NCBI GenBank assembly: GCA_965222835.1
Contig: CBDCUQ010000004.1
Location: 1,364,001-1,428,000 of the forward strand
DNA: 64,000 bases
Source: CBDCUQ01 sp965222835
GTDB lineage: Bacteria > Pseudomonadota > Alphaproteobacteria > Rhizobiales > Hyphomicrobiaceae
Direction of reading: 5' to 3'
Under the pieces are notes generated by a model. That model had not been told where the DNA came from. It did not search any database and was given only the letters and a program-made list of their open reading frames with translations. Positions within the stretch are counted from its first letter, which is position 1. Each line of letters begins with the position of its first letter. Below, in pieces: positions 9,388 to 18,426 of this stretch. A program made the translations under genes and the position numbers.

Positions 9388-9443
9388 ACCTACTCTTCTG
9401 CTCAAGCCTCGGTGCGCACGACCGGCGTAGCCATGGCGGCTAC

Positions 9444-9746
9444 CTATCTACGGTGCCAACTGCGCTTTATGTAATAGCGGTTGGGGTAGCCCCATGCCTG
9501 ATAGTAGGGTGGGTGGACCAGCTTGTAGCGGTACTTCCGGCGCAGACGCACCTCGGCGGCGGGACGCCAATGGCCTGAATTGTAGTACGGATAATAGCGG
9601 CGGGGCTCGTAGCTGTAGGCATAGAGATCCACGACATAGCCAGCGGGGGCGCGCGCGTGCCATCCATCTGCCGTTGCGGGGTGCGGGCTTGCAAGCCCCG
9701 TACACGCAGCAATCGCCGCAAGGGCCGCCACGATTTGTTTACGCAT
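9444..9746 (-). CDS. Small secreted Tyr/Arg-rich protein, function unknown
   Basis: A 100-residue protein beginning MRKQIVAALAAIAACTG with a clear signal peptide cut near residue 26 (PATADG). The mature part is very rich in tyrosine, arginine and proline (YAYSYEPRRYYPYYNSGHWRP) and basic at its end. Similar small periplasmic or surface proteins are common in Hyphomicrobiales but have no known job. The ATG at 9744-9746 is chosen because it starts the signal peptide; the frame extends nine codons further. It is convergent with tyrS, with a small hairpin at 9427-9443 between them that lacks a T run. Confidence 0.7.
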   Translation of the reverse strand: MRKQIVAALAAIAACTGLASPHPATADGWHARAPAGYVVDLYAYSYEPRRYYPYYNSGHWRPAAEVRLRRKYRYKLVHPPYYQAWGYPNRYYIKRSWHRR

Positions 9747-10177
9747 TACAAACTCCTCGACTGACGCGATCAACTCTAGCCTATCGAAAGATTACCGAAA
9801 TTGGATAACATTGACTTAAGCGAGAATTGTCAACCTGATCAATAACGCGGCGGTTCTGCACCGCATCACGCGCTTGCCCGCCGCTTTCATCTCTGGTCAG
9901 ACAGTCCGTTGACAGATTTTTGTGGTGTTAACCGAGTTTCACTGTTAACGCGTATGTCTGGCCTTCCGGCACATCGTTTGCACTTCCAGCAAATTGAGGC
10001 CGCACGCATGGAAATCGCCGTACAATCGGCCGGCCATGTGTGCAGCCATTGAGGGCCATATCTTTCGGACATGACGCATCTCAGTCCGAGACCAGAAACC
10101 ACAAAACCGCGCAGCTCATCTCCTCATGATGGTAGTGCGTCAGGCGCATTGTTTGCGTTGAGTTGGCAGGAACTGTT
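9747..10177. other. Intergenic region before the polysaccharide genes
   Basis: About 430 bases without a supportable gene. It contains an inverted TTGAC...GTCAA pair (9811-9815 and 9829-9833) and two GTTAAC palindromes (9927-9932 and 9944-9949) spaced 17 bases start to start. These may be regulator sites for the wzz-like gene, but no full promoter is convincing. Confidence 0.45.
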
Positions 10178-12355
10178 GTGAACCGCGCATATCCGCTGGA
10201 ACGATCTTTACGCTCCGCGCATATGCCGGAGCCGGTGTCGGCCACAAACTTTGCCGGTATTTATGGCATCTTGCGGCGGCGCCTAGCGAGCATTGCGGTT
10301 ATAACCTCGCTCTCGGTCGTAGCAGCTCTTGTCTATCTGTCGCTCGCCTCGCCAGTCTATACGGCGAAGACGACCTTGCTTATCGATCCGCGCCCACACA
10401 GGATGGTCACAGATCGTAATGTTCGGAGCGGGCTGACGGACGTTACGGTGCTGGTTGAAAGCCAGGTTGCGATCATTACCTCGGACGCCGTGCTAGATCG
10501 CGTGATCCAGGCCCTATCCCTCGACAAGGATTCCGAATTTGCACCTCCTCCGGATGCAACGGGGCCTCTTCAGCGTGCCGAGGAATATATTCGAGGCCGT
10601 CGTGAGCCGCTCGATGCACGCACCACAGCACTTGAGAACCTCTCCAAGGCTCTCAGGGCCACGCGTGCGCAAAGAACCTATGTCATCGACATTGAAGCCA
10701 ATTCCAATTCGGCCCTCAAGGCGGCGCGTATCGCGAATGCCGTTGCCTCTGCATACTTTGCCGACCAGGCGGAGGCGAAATCGGCGGCGGTTCGCCGGTC
10801 TAATGAACTGCGGGATGTGCGCCTTAACAAATTGCGCAGACAGGTCCGTATTGCGGAAACGCGTATCGACGAATTCAGAAGAGCGAACCGCCATGTTACG
10901 AGCGATGGCGTGAACGTTGCCGAGGAAAAACTCGGGAAGCTCAACGCTGAACTTGCAGTCGCGCGCGCGGCTGCTGCGGCAGCAAGTGCGAAATATGCGC
11001 AAGTCCAGGAAAGCGCACGAGGAGCAATACCTTCGGATAAACTTCCAGATACCGTCAAATCCCAGTTCGTTCGGCAGCTGCTGGACCGGCATGCGCAAGC
11101 GACTCGCCGCGAATCATCTCTTAAAGCCCAGCTGCATGACCGTCATCCCGATCTCGTAGACGTTCGTACGCAACTGAGGGAGATTGCCGCTCAAATCAAA
11201 AAAGAAGTTGGAAAGGTTGAGTTGGCGGCAAAGAAGGAGCACGACATCGCTGCGAGCCGCGAACGGGAGTTGTTGCGCACAATAGAAAATACCAAGGCCG
11301 AGGCGGCATTCTTATCCATGTCGCAGATCAAGTTGCGCGAACTCCAGCGCGAGGCAAAGGCGAGGCGGGATTTGCTTGCAGCCTTTCTTGCCCGCACAGA
11401 GAAAGCGCTGGAGCAGAAAGACGTCTCTGCTCCGGACGTCCGTATTGTCTCGAAGGCCGCCGTGCCTTCACAACCCAGCCGGCCTTCGGTGCTTCTTATT
11501 CTTGCGCTCGGTCTACTTGGCGGTCTTGGGCTTGGCGTCGCCCGCGCGCTTGCTGCCGGTCATCTCGACCGCTCAATTGCAACGGAATCGGATCTTGGAC
11601 GCGCCGGAGGTCTGAGCCTGCTTGCCGCGCTCCCTGAGGTCAGCCGAAGAGGCCTCCTGGCCCGGTTTTTCGATCGCAGTGGCGCGCGAGACGGGCCACC
11701 TGTCGCTTCTGCGCACAGTGTCATTCTTTCGGCCATCGAGTCGCCACGGGGCTCTTCGGCCCTTGCTTTTCGGCAGGCGGTGCTTCGTCTTCTGGACCGC
11801 GTGCGTGTAGGTGTTCGGCCGGATCAGTCTCCTGCGGTTATGGTGGCCTCGCCGCGGGGCGGGGCAGGCTCTACAGCGACGGCCTTGGGACTTGCTTACG
11901 CCGCCGCGATCGCGGGTGATCGAGTCTTGCTTGTCGATGCGACTTCGGCCAACCCCGATCTGTCCCAAATTTTTTCCCGCGACCTTCCCGAGGGCGAGAG
12001 AATAGGCGTGGATAGAAAAGAGGATCTGTTGCGCATCCTCGCACATGACAGCCGCTCGGGCATGGCAATCCTTCCGGCCGCCTACTTTGATTTGCGCGTG
12101 CTCAAGGCCGATCAGCGCCGGCGGTTTGTTTCGGGCCTCACCGCGCTTGCGAGTGATTTTGATCTCGTTGTCTATGACGGGGGCGGCCTCCTCGACGATG
12201 ATTCTGCTATGACCCTCCAACAAGCCATCGACCGGTTTATTGTCGTTGCCCGCTCCGGTGAGACGACGCGTAGCGAGATGGCACAGCTGGACGCCATTCT
12301 TGAGCCTGCGCGGGACCGCGTCGCCGGTGCGGTGCTTAATCGCGGCTCGTTTTGA
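10178..12355 (+). CDS. Wzz/GumC polysaccharide co-polymerase with degenerate tyrosine-kinase domain
   Basis: A 725-residue inner-membrane protein built like polysaccharide co-polymerases that set exopolysaccharide chain length. A first membrane helix lies about 30-52. A Wzz periplasmic domain follows (VYTAKTTLLIDPRP), then long coiled coils (about 185-400), and a second helix about 430-450. A cytoplasmic BY-kinase-like domain starts near 555. The P-loop S558-PRGGAGST lacks the lysine that binds phosphate (G564 stands in its place), the A' motif reads LLVDATSAN, and no tyrosine cluster ends the protein. It is therefore probably not an active kinase. The GTG at 10178 has AGGA six bases upstream; an ATG at 10223 is the alternative. 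It lies directly upstream of a WecG-type transferase. Confidence 0.85.
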   Translation: MNRAYPLERSLRSAHMPEPVSATNFAGIYGILRRRLASIAVITSLSVVAALVYLSLASPVYTAKTTLLIDPRPHRMVTDRNVRSGLTDVTVLVESQVAIITSDAVLDRVIQALSLDKDSEFAPPPDATGPLQRAEEYIRGRREPLDARTTALENLSKALRATRAQRTYVIDIEANSNSALKAARIANAVASAYFADQAEAKSAAVRRSNELRDVRLNKLRRQVRIAETRIDEFRRANRHVTSDGVNVAEEKLGKLNAELAVARAAAAAASAKYAQVQESARGAIPSDKLPDTVKSQFVRQLLDRHAQATRRESSLKAQLHDRHPDLVDVRTQLREIAAQIKKEVGKVELAAKKEHDIAASRERELLRTIENTKAEAAFLSMSQIKLRELQREAKARRDLLAAFLARTEKALEQKDVSAPDVRIVSKAAVPSQPSRPSVLLILALGLLGGLGLGVARALAAGHLDRSIATESDLGRAGGLSLLAALPEVSRRGLLARFFDRSGARDGPPVASAHSVILSAIESPRGSSALAFRQAVLRLLDRVRVGVRPDQSPAVMVASPRGGAGSTATALGLAYAAAIAGDRVLLVDATSANPDLSQIFSRDLPEGERIGVDRKEDLLRILAHDSRSGMAILPAAYFDLRVLKADQRRRFVSGLTALASDFDLVVYDGGGLLDDDSAMTLQQAIDRFIVVARSGETTRSEMAQLDAILEPARDRVAGAVLNRGSF

Positions 12356-12468
12356 GCCCCGTCCTCGTCCCGCTAACCATGACCTTCGTTACTCGAGCCG
12401 CCGATGCCGATGCGGCACGGGGATTGCTCCCTTCCTCGTGACATCAATCGCGGGATCGGCCACGAACA

Positions 12469-13392
12469 ATGGTAAACGGCACAAAGGCCCGAGCAAATCA
12501 TATGCTTGGTGGAGATGGTTGCGGGTCAATCTGCGATGCGACCGGCTTTGCCAACTGTAAGACGATCGGATGTCCACGATCCGAAGGAGACGCGGCCTCC
12601 GCGTATTCCTTCGAACACTACATGTTAGCGTCCTCTGACACTCCGCTTGCGCATATCGATGGCTGGCCCATCAACGTTGCAGATCAGGCATCAGGCATTG
12701 ACGCGATCATTGGGTCGGCGCTTCGTGCCGAAGGCTTTTGTGTCTTCACGCTCAATCTCGACAGTCTGGTCAAGCTGCGCTCCAGTGCGGCTTTCCGCCG
12801 GGCATATCGACATGCGCGCTTTACGACTGCGGATGGCGCCCCGGTCGCGATGATTGCCGCGCGGCAGGATCCGCGTATTGAACGCATAGCGAGTGCCGAT
12901 CTGGTGGTGGCCCTCCTCGAACGCGCAGCAGAAGAAAGACTGCCGGTTTACCTGTTCGGTGCGCGACCTGGTACCATCGCACGGGCTGCCTCCGATCTCG
13001 TTGAGCGGAGCGAAGGCTCGCTCAATATTGCTGGCTCCGCATCCCCACCATCCGATTTCGATCCCGTTGGGCCGGAAGCCGATGCCGCACTTGACAAAAT
13101 CGCCGCTTCCGGCGCCCGCCTCTGCTTGGTGGCGCTCGGGGCTCCGACGCAAGAGCTGTTTGCGGCCCGGGCGGCAAAGCGTGGCATTAAAGTCGGTTTT
13201 GTTTGTGTCGGCTCCGCTCTCGACGTCCTCGCCGGTCAGCAAGTTCGTGCGCCGGGCCTAATGCAGCACAACAGGTTTGAGTTGCTGTGTCAGCTCGCCA
13301 AGCGCTCCCTCCTTTGTACACTTTTGTTTGCCGATTTTTTCGTCGTTGCCCCCATCCGCAGTTTTCTTATGGACGCAGCGCCGCACCGCTAG
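12469..13392 (+). CDS. WecG/TagA/CpsF family glycosyltransferase
   Basis: A GT26-family transferase, 307 residues from the first ATG. Family members add N-acetylmannosaminuronate or a related sugar to a lipid-linked precursor on the cytoplasmic face of the membrane. Hallmarks visible are the INV segment near residue 69, TLNLDSLVKLR, FTTADGAPV, the YLFGARPG block and LVALGAPTQELF. The first 50 residues are not family-like, so the true start may be the ATG at 12622 (MLASSDTPLAHIDGWPIN); the ribosome site does not decide it. It is 113 bases after the co-polymerase gene on the same strand, suggesting a small exopolysaccharide operon. Confidence 0.85.
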   Translation: MVNGTKARANHMLGGDGCGSICDATGFANCKTIGCPRSEGDAASAYSFEHYMLASSDTPLAHIDGWPINVADQASGIDAIIGSALRAEGFCVFTLNLDSLVKLRSSAAFRRAYRHARFTTADGAPVAMIAARQDPRIERIASADLVVALLERAAEERLPVYLFGARPGTIARAASDLVERSEGSLNIAGSASPPSDFDPVGPEADAALDKIAASGARLCLVALGAPTQELFAARAAKRGIKVGFVCVGSALDVLAGQQVRAPGLMQHNRFELLCQLAKRSLLCTLLFADFFVVAPIRSFLMDAAPHR

Positions 13393-13401
13393 AGGCGATC
13401 T

Positions 13402-14802
13402 CTAAACACTTAACAGCAGGTGTTCGCGTTCCCAGGGGCTGATAACGCGCATGAACTCTTCGAACTCCGATCGTTTGAGGGCGAGATAGACTTGGCTAAA
13501 GCGTGGGCCCAGCACCTCGTGTAAGTCGTGGCTGTCCTCGAAGTCGGTTAACGCCTCAAGCAGGCCGCGCGGCAGCTGATGTGAATTTTGATAGGCGTTA
13601 CCGGTGACCGCAGCACGTGGCTCCAGGGCCATTTTCATCCCGAGATAGCCGCAGGCCAGGCTCGCCGCGATGGCGAGATAGGGATTGGAGTCGGTGCCTG
13701 GCAGCCTGTTCTCGATGCGCCGGGCGGCGTCGGGCGAAACCGGAACGCGCAATCCAGCTGAACGGTTGTCATTCCCCCACTCGACATTGATGGGCGCCGA
13801 GCCACCCGGCACAAGCCGGCGATAGGAGTTGACGTAGGGCGCGAGCAGGCACGTTGCAGCGGGGAGATAAGCTTGCTGGCCTGCAAGGAAGTGGAAGAAG
13901 AGCGGGCTAGGCGCGCCGTCGTCCATCGCAAATATGTTGCGTTCCGTTTTCACGTTGACCACGCTTTGGTGCACGTGCATGGCACTTCCAGGCTCGTTTT
14001 CGAGCGGCTTGGCCATGAATGTCGCGTAGCATCCGTGCTTGAACGCGGCCTCGCGGATTGTCCGCTTGAACAGAAAGACCTGATCGGCGAGGTTTATCGG
14101 GTCGCCGTGCAACAGGTTGATTTCGAGCTGCGCGGCGCCGCCTTCTTGAATGATGGTATCGATCTTTAGAAACTGCAGCTCTGCAAACTCATAAATGTCG
14201 TCGACAATACCGTCATATTCGTCAACGGCACCCAAGCTGTAGGCCTGACGCCCCGCGCCCTTGCGGCCCGAGCGCCCGATTGGCGGCTCTAGCGGATAGT
14301 CGGGATCTGGGTTGGTCTTTGTGAGATAGAACTCCAACTCTGGTGCCACGACGGGGCGCCAGCCTTCGGCCTCATAGAGATCGAGCACGCGGCGCAAGAC
14401 ATTGCGTGGCGCGATTTCAACCAACTCGCCGTTCTGCCAAAGCGCGTCGTGGATGATATGTGCGGTCGGGCTCGATGCCCATGGTGCCGGGCGAAGAGTG
14501 CTGAGGTCCGGTACGATCTTGAGATCGCTTTCTGCGTAAAGTGCTTGTCCGTCCTCATTGAACCCAACGTAATCGCCGGTGATCGTCTGATGGAAAATCG
14601 AGATAGGCAGATGCACGGCGTCGAGTTTGAGAAATTTTTCTGCAGGCATGGTCTTGCCGCGCGCGACGCCTGCGATATCCGGGACGGCACAGTCGACCTC
14701 TTCAATGCGATGATGGCGTAACCAGTCCCGCAGCGTATCGACCGTTGCTCCGACTTCGTAGGTTGCATGTGCGGCGGGGGTCACTCCGGCATTTGGAGCC
14801 AT
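13402..14802 (-). CDS. puuA: Glutamine-synthetase-like gamma-glutamylpolyamine synthetase
   Basis: A 466-residue glutamine-synthetase fold enzyme. The PuuA assignment (ATP-dependent joining of glutamate to putrescine) rests partly on context: it faces a polyamine transporter and a PuuB-like oxidase. Visible features include the GS beta-grasp start, the metal site APELEFYL, NLLHGD, the ATP and glutamate region MHVHQSV, and NNDRSAGLRVP. The C-terminal GNAYQ/LPRGLLEALTDFEDS is typical of the GlnA3/PuuA-like group rather than true GlnA. There is no adenylylation-type ending. The ATG at 14802 is preferred because AGGTG lies six bases upstream; thirteen in-frame codons precede it. It might instead glutamylate another amine. 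Confidence 0.8.
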   Translation of the reverse strand: MAPNAGVTPAAHATYEVGATVDTLRDWLRHHRIEEVDCAVPDIAGVARGKTMPAEKFLKLDAVHLPISIFHQTITGDYVGFNEDGQALYAESDLKIVPDLSTLRPAPWASSPTAHIIHDALWQNGELVEIAPRNVLRRVLDLYEAEGWRPVVAPELEFYLTKTNPDPDYPLEPPIGRSGRKGAGRQAYSLGAVDEYDGIVDDIYEFAELQFLKIDTIIQEGGAAQLEINLLHGDPINLADQVFLFKRTIREAAFKHGCYATFMAKPLENEPGSAMHVHQSVVNVKTERNIFAMDDGAPSPLFFHFLAGQQAYLPAATCLLAPYVNSYRRLVPGGSAPINVEWGNDNRSAGLRVPVSPDAARRIENRLPGTDSNPYLAIAASLACGYLGMKMALEPRAAVTGNAYQNSHQLPRGLLEALTDFEDSHDLHEVLGPRFSQVYLALKRSEFEEFMRVISPWEREHLLLSV

Positions 14803-14928
14803 GATTGCACCTAGGCTATCGATGTTTAATATCACTGGCACGCGCAGCCGGCACTTCGGTCAAGCGTTCGGCCGTTTGGCGCGACATTACCTACCAAATT
14901 GCCGCCAACGCCGGCAGCCAATGACCTC

Positions 14929-14957
14929 TTGTACAGTTGATTATTTGTGATCACAAT
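14929..14957 (+). promoter_or_regulatory. Candidate potF promoter with palindromic operator
   Basis: TTGTAC (14929-14934) and CACAAT (14952-14957) are spaced by 17 bases and read toward the transporter genes. The perfect 12-base palindrome TTGTGATCACAA (14945-14956) covers the -10 box, as expected for a repressor site. It lies between the divergent puuA-like and potF-like genes. Which regulator binds it is unknown; no regulator gene is adjacent. Confidence 0.45.
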
Positions 14958-15040
14958 GAGTTGTGGCGACACGGACATTGCCGTGTCGAATGGGTACTTC
15001 GGCCGTTTCAATGCGGGACTTAGTTCAGGGGGAGCACTCG

Positions 15041-16168
15041 ATGACCGAAGCGTGGACTCAAAGGACTTTCCTTCTCCTTGGGGCAGTACTTGCGTCGTTG
15101 ACCTTGGCCCAGTTGGCGCTCGCCGAAGACAGGATTGTGCGGGTTTATAACTGGTCCGACTACATCGATGAGGCGGTTCTCAAGGAATTTACCCAAGAAA
15201 CCGGGATCAGGGTCCAGTACGACGTCTTTGACAGCAACGATGCACTCGAGACTAAACTCTTGGCTGGAAAGACCGGCTACGATGTTGTCGTCCCATCAGC
15301 CAACTTTCTCGCTCGCCAGATAAAGGCCGGCGTGTTTATGAAGCTCGATAAGTCGAAGATCCCCAACCTCACCCATATGTGGGAGAAGATAACAAAGCCG
15401 CTTTCGACGTACGATCCCGGCAACACGTATGCCGTCAATTATATGTGGGGCACAACGGGCATTGGCTACAACGTCAAGATGATCAAGGCGCGCATGCCGG
15501 ATGCACCCGTCGATTCCTGGCGCATGATTTTTGACCCAGAGGTGATCAAGAAATTTGCGGATTGCGGTGTGATGCTGCTGGATGCCTCGGACGAGATCAT
15601 GACGGCAACCCTCAACTATCTCGGGCTTGATCCCGACTCAAAAGACCCGGAGGATTTTGCGAAAGCCGTCGCGCACTTTAAGAAAATTCGCCCTTACGTT
15701 CGCAAATTCCATTCATCTGAGTACATCAATGCGCTGGCCAATGGGGATGTCTGTCTTGTTATCGGATGGTCGGGTGATGTGATCCAGGCGCGAGACCGGG
15801 CGGATGAAAAGAACGAGAATATTGCAGACGAGAACCAAAAGGTAGACATCGCTTACACCATTCCTAAGGAAGGTGCGCTGATGTGGTTCGACAGCATGGC
15901 GATCCCCAAGGATGCGCCTCACCCCGATGAAGCGCATGCCTTCATCAATTTCATGAACAAGCCTGAGGTGGCGGCCAGGAACACCAACTATGTTGGGTAT
16001 CCCAGCGGCAATCTGGCGTCGCAGACGTACATTGATGAGGCTGTGTTGAAGGACCCGCAGATCTATCCCGACAAAGCGACAACGGAGAAGCTTTTCACGA
16101 CCACGCCGTATGATCCGAAGGCCCAACGCGCGCTTCTGAAATCCTGGCGTCAAATGAAACGTAGATAA
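15041..16168 (+). CDS. potF: Polyamine ABC transporter periplasmic binding protein (PotF-like)
   Basis: A 375-residue periplasmic solute-binding protein of the PotD/PotF family that captures putrescine or spermidine. The signal peptide covers about residues 1-28 (TFLLLGAVLASLTLAQLALAE). The family motif VYNWSDYIDE follows at once, then QETGIRVQYDVFDSND and GYDVVVPSANFL. Later come MWGTTGIGYNV and IPKEGALMWFDSMAIPKDAP. The start is set by AGGGGGAG (15027-15034) six bases before the ATG. It is first of a four-gene transporter set with an ATPase and two permeases, followed by an amine oxidase. The family is certain, putrescine over spermidine is inference from the PotFGHI-like order. Confidence 0.92.
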   Translation: MTEAWTQRTFLLLGAVLASLTLAQLALAEDRIVRVYNWSDYIDEAVLKEFTQETGIRVQYDVFDSNDALETKLLAGKTGYDVVVPSANFLARQIKAGVFMKLDKSKIPNLTHMWEKITKPLSTYDPGNTYAVNYMWGTTGIGYNVKMIKARMPDAPVDSWRMIFDPEVIKKFADCGVMLLDASDEIMTATLNYLGLDPDSKDPEDFAKAVAHFKKIRPYVRKFHSSEYINALANGDVCLVIGWSGDVIQARDRADEKNENIADENQKVDIAYTIPKEGALMWFDSMAIPKDAPHPDEAHAFINFMNKPEVAARNTNYVGYPSGNLASQTYIDEAVLKDPQIYPDKATTEKLFTTTPYDPKAQRALLKSWRQMKRR

Positions 16169-16321
16169 CGTTTCGGATGAAGTTGACTGATGCCCCCTGT
16201 TGGACTCGCAACAACGCCTGCCGTTCTCTCAGCTCGACGGAGGCGGGTGCAATTGGCTACAGTCCATTGAGAAACGGGCTTGACCGTCATCCGATCGCTG
16301 CCGGGGTTTGAGGTGCTCACT

Positions 16322-17488
16322 ATGGCTGCCAAGACATTAGGATCCAAGACGTCAGCGCCCATGCGCCGCACGTTTGCACCCTGGAACGATCCTGGTGCAA
16401 AACCGTTCATTGAGTTTAGAAGCGTCGTCAAATCGTTTGGAGACTTTGTCGCCGTTGACGATGTCTCGCTCGGCATTTTCGAGCACGAATTCTTTGCGCT
16501 TCTCGGTCCATCCGGATGCGGAAAAACGACATTGTTGCGCATGCTGGCAGGCTTCGAACGCCCAACGAGCGGCAGCATCCTCGTTGGCGGTGAAGACTTG
16601 GTCGACATGGCGCCGTTCAGCCGGCCCATCAACATGATGTTTCAGTCCTATGCGCTCTTTCCGCATATGACTGTTGCCCAGAATATCGCTTTCGGTCCCA
16701 AACAAGACCATTTGCCCAAGGGCGAGATCGAGACCCGCGTCCAAGAAATGCTGAAGCTTGTGAAGCTGGAAGCTTTGGCCAATCGCAAGCCACATCAACT
16801 TTCCGGCGGGCAGAGACAACGTGTGGCGCTTGCGCGTGCGCTTGCCAAGCGCCCAAAGGTTCTTTTGTTGGATGAGCCGCTAGGTGCGCTCGACAAGAAG
16901 CTGCGTGAAGAGACGCAGTTCGAACTCATGGACCTGCAACACTCTACCGGTCTGACTTTCATAATCGTGACGCACGATCAGGAAGAGGCCATGACGGTTG
17001 CGGATCGTATTGCGGTTATGGACCAAGGTAAGCTCGTGCAAGTCTCTCCACCGTCGGAACTCTATGAGCAGCCGTGTTCTAGATATGTGGCCGGCTTTAT
17101 TGGCGACATTAATCTCATCCCGGGCAAGGCGGCGCCCGGACCCGAGGGCAGCGTTCAGATCAGGGGAAGCGAGGTTGCCATTCCTCTTACGGTCAAAACC
17201 GATCTAGCCGTTAACAACGGCGATGAGGTTTGGCTGGCTTTACGTCCCGAAAAGATCCGGATTTCGCTTGAGCGACCGCAGGGCGACGACATCGACTGCG
17301 TCGAAGGAGAGGTTTACGACATCGGTTATCTCGGTGACACGTCGATCTATCACGTCAAGACTCCCTCGGGCCGGATAATCCGGACCCTGGTGACCAATGC
17401 CACGCGGCAAGTTGTGCAATCCATCTCTTGGGACGACAAGGTTTGGCTGTCCTGGCGCCATGACGCGGGCGTTCTTCTCAACAGCTAG
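16322..17488 (+). CDS. potG: Polyamine ABC transporter ATP-binding protein (PotG-like)
   Basis: A 388-residue cytoplasmic ATPase powering polyamine import. The Walker A is GPSGCGKTT, the signature LSGGQRQR, Walker B LLLDEPLGALD and the switch histidine lies in VTHDQEEAM. A TOBE domain with the usual ALRPEKIRIS occupies about residues 280-380. The ATG at 16322 has GAGGTG six bases upstream; a possible TTG further up at 16280 is less likely. It starts 153 bases after potF. That gap is long for one operon and may hold a second promoter or a processing site, though I recognised none. Confidence 0.95.
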   Translation: MAAKTLGSKTSAPMRRTFAPWNDPGAKPFIEFRSVVKSFGDFVAVDDVSLGIFEHEFFALLGPSGCGKTTLLRMLAGFERPTSGSILVGGEDLVDMAPFSRPINMMFQSYALFPHMTVAQNIAFGPKQDHLPKGEIETRVQEMLKLVKLEALANRKPHQLSGGQRQRVALARALAKRPKVLLLDEPLGALDKKLREETQFELMDLQHSTGLTFIIVTHDQEEAMTVADRIAVMDQGKLVQVSPPSELYEQPCSRYVAGFIGDINLIPGKAAPGPEGSVQIRGSEVAIPLTVKTDLAVNNGDEVWLALRPEKIRISLERPQGDDIDCVEGEVYDIGYLGDTSIYHVKTPSGRIIRTLVTNATRQVVQSISWDDKVWLSWRHDAGVLLNS

Positions 17489-17502
17489 GCAAGAGATCGC
17501 TT

Positions 17503-18426
17503 ATGGCTTCCGCACGTCAATCGTCGAACAGCTGGATGCGATGGATCCCCGTCGCCGTGCCCTATGCGTGGCTGGTCATTTTCTTTCTTGTGCCGTTCCT
17601 TATTGTCCTCAAGATCTCCTTGTCGACGCCAGAGCTCGCGATGCCGCCCTATTCTCCGGTATTCGACGTTGCGAGCGACACATGGAGTATGACGAAAGAG
17701 AAGATCGCGGCGTTTACGTCCGATAACTATTTTCGGCTGTTCGAGGACGACATCTACTGGCGGTCTTATTTTTCGAGCCTCTGGATTGCGCTGACAGCGA
17801 CACTGATGACCCTTGTGATCGCGTATCCGATCGCCTATGGCATGGCCCGCGCGCCTCAGGAATGGCGCCCGATGTTGTTGATGCTCGTCATCCTTCCGTT
17901 TTGGACTAGCTTCCTTATTCGCGTTTACGCGTGGATGGGACTTCTGTCACACTCGGGATTTCTCAACAGCTTCTTATTGTGGGCGGGTCTGATCGATAAA
18001 CCTCTCGTCATCCTCAATACCAACGCTGCTGTCTACATCGGTATTGTCTACACGTATCTTCCATTCATGGTGCTGCCACTCTACGCGGCGCTCGAGAGAA
18101 TGGATGATGACCTTCTTGAGGCCGCAACCGATCTCGGCTCCCCGCCGTTGCAGTCTTTTTGGCAGATCACGTTTCCGCTTTCTCTGCCCGGCGTGATCGC
18201 CGGCTGTTTTCTGGTTTTCATTCCGGTTGTCGGCGAATTCATCATTCCGGATCTCTTGGGTGGCTCTGATACGCTGATGATCGGCAAAGTCATGTGGGAA
18301 GAGTTTTTCAACGCACGCGACTGGCCCGCGGCGGCCGCTGTCGCCGTCGTCCTCTTGCTCATTTTGGTGATCCCCATCGCCCTCTATCAGAACCAGCAAG
18401 CTAGAGCGTCAGGAGCACACCTATGA
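17503..18426 (+). CDS. potH: Polyamine ABC transporter permease (PotH-like)
   Basis: A 307-residue inner-membrane permease with about six helices (first near 20-40, then 90-110, 125-150, 180-200, 235-255, 275-295). The ATPase-coupling EAA loop is visible as LEAATDLGSPPLQSFWQITFPLSLPG around residue 200. The loop after helix one carries the PotH/PotB-like region. It begins 14 bases after potG, and its stop overlaps the potI start by four bases (ATGA), showing translational coupling. Confidence 0.93.
   Translation: MASARQSSNSWMRWIPVAVPYAWLVIFFLVPFLIVLKISLSTPELAMPPYSPVFDVASDTWSMTKEKIAAFTSDNYFRLFEDDIYWRSYFSSLWIALTATLMTLVIAYPIAYGMARAPQEWRPMLLMLVILPFWTSFLIRVYAWMGLLSHSGFLNSFLLWAGLIDKPLVILNTNAAVYIGIVYTYLPFMVLPLYAALERMDDDLLEAATDLGSPPLQSFWQITFPLSLPGVIAGCFLVFIPVVGEFIIPDLLGGSDTLMIGKVMWEEFFNARDWPAAAAVAVVLLLILVIPIALYQNQQARASGAHL

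Noticed and set aside
9427..9443. Hairpin GTAGCC...GGCTAC between tyrS and the small secreted gene
   Set aside because: No T run on either side, so not called a terminator.
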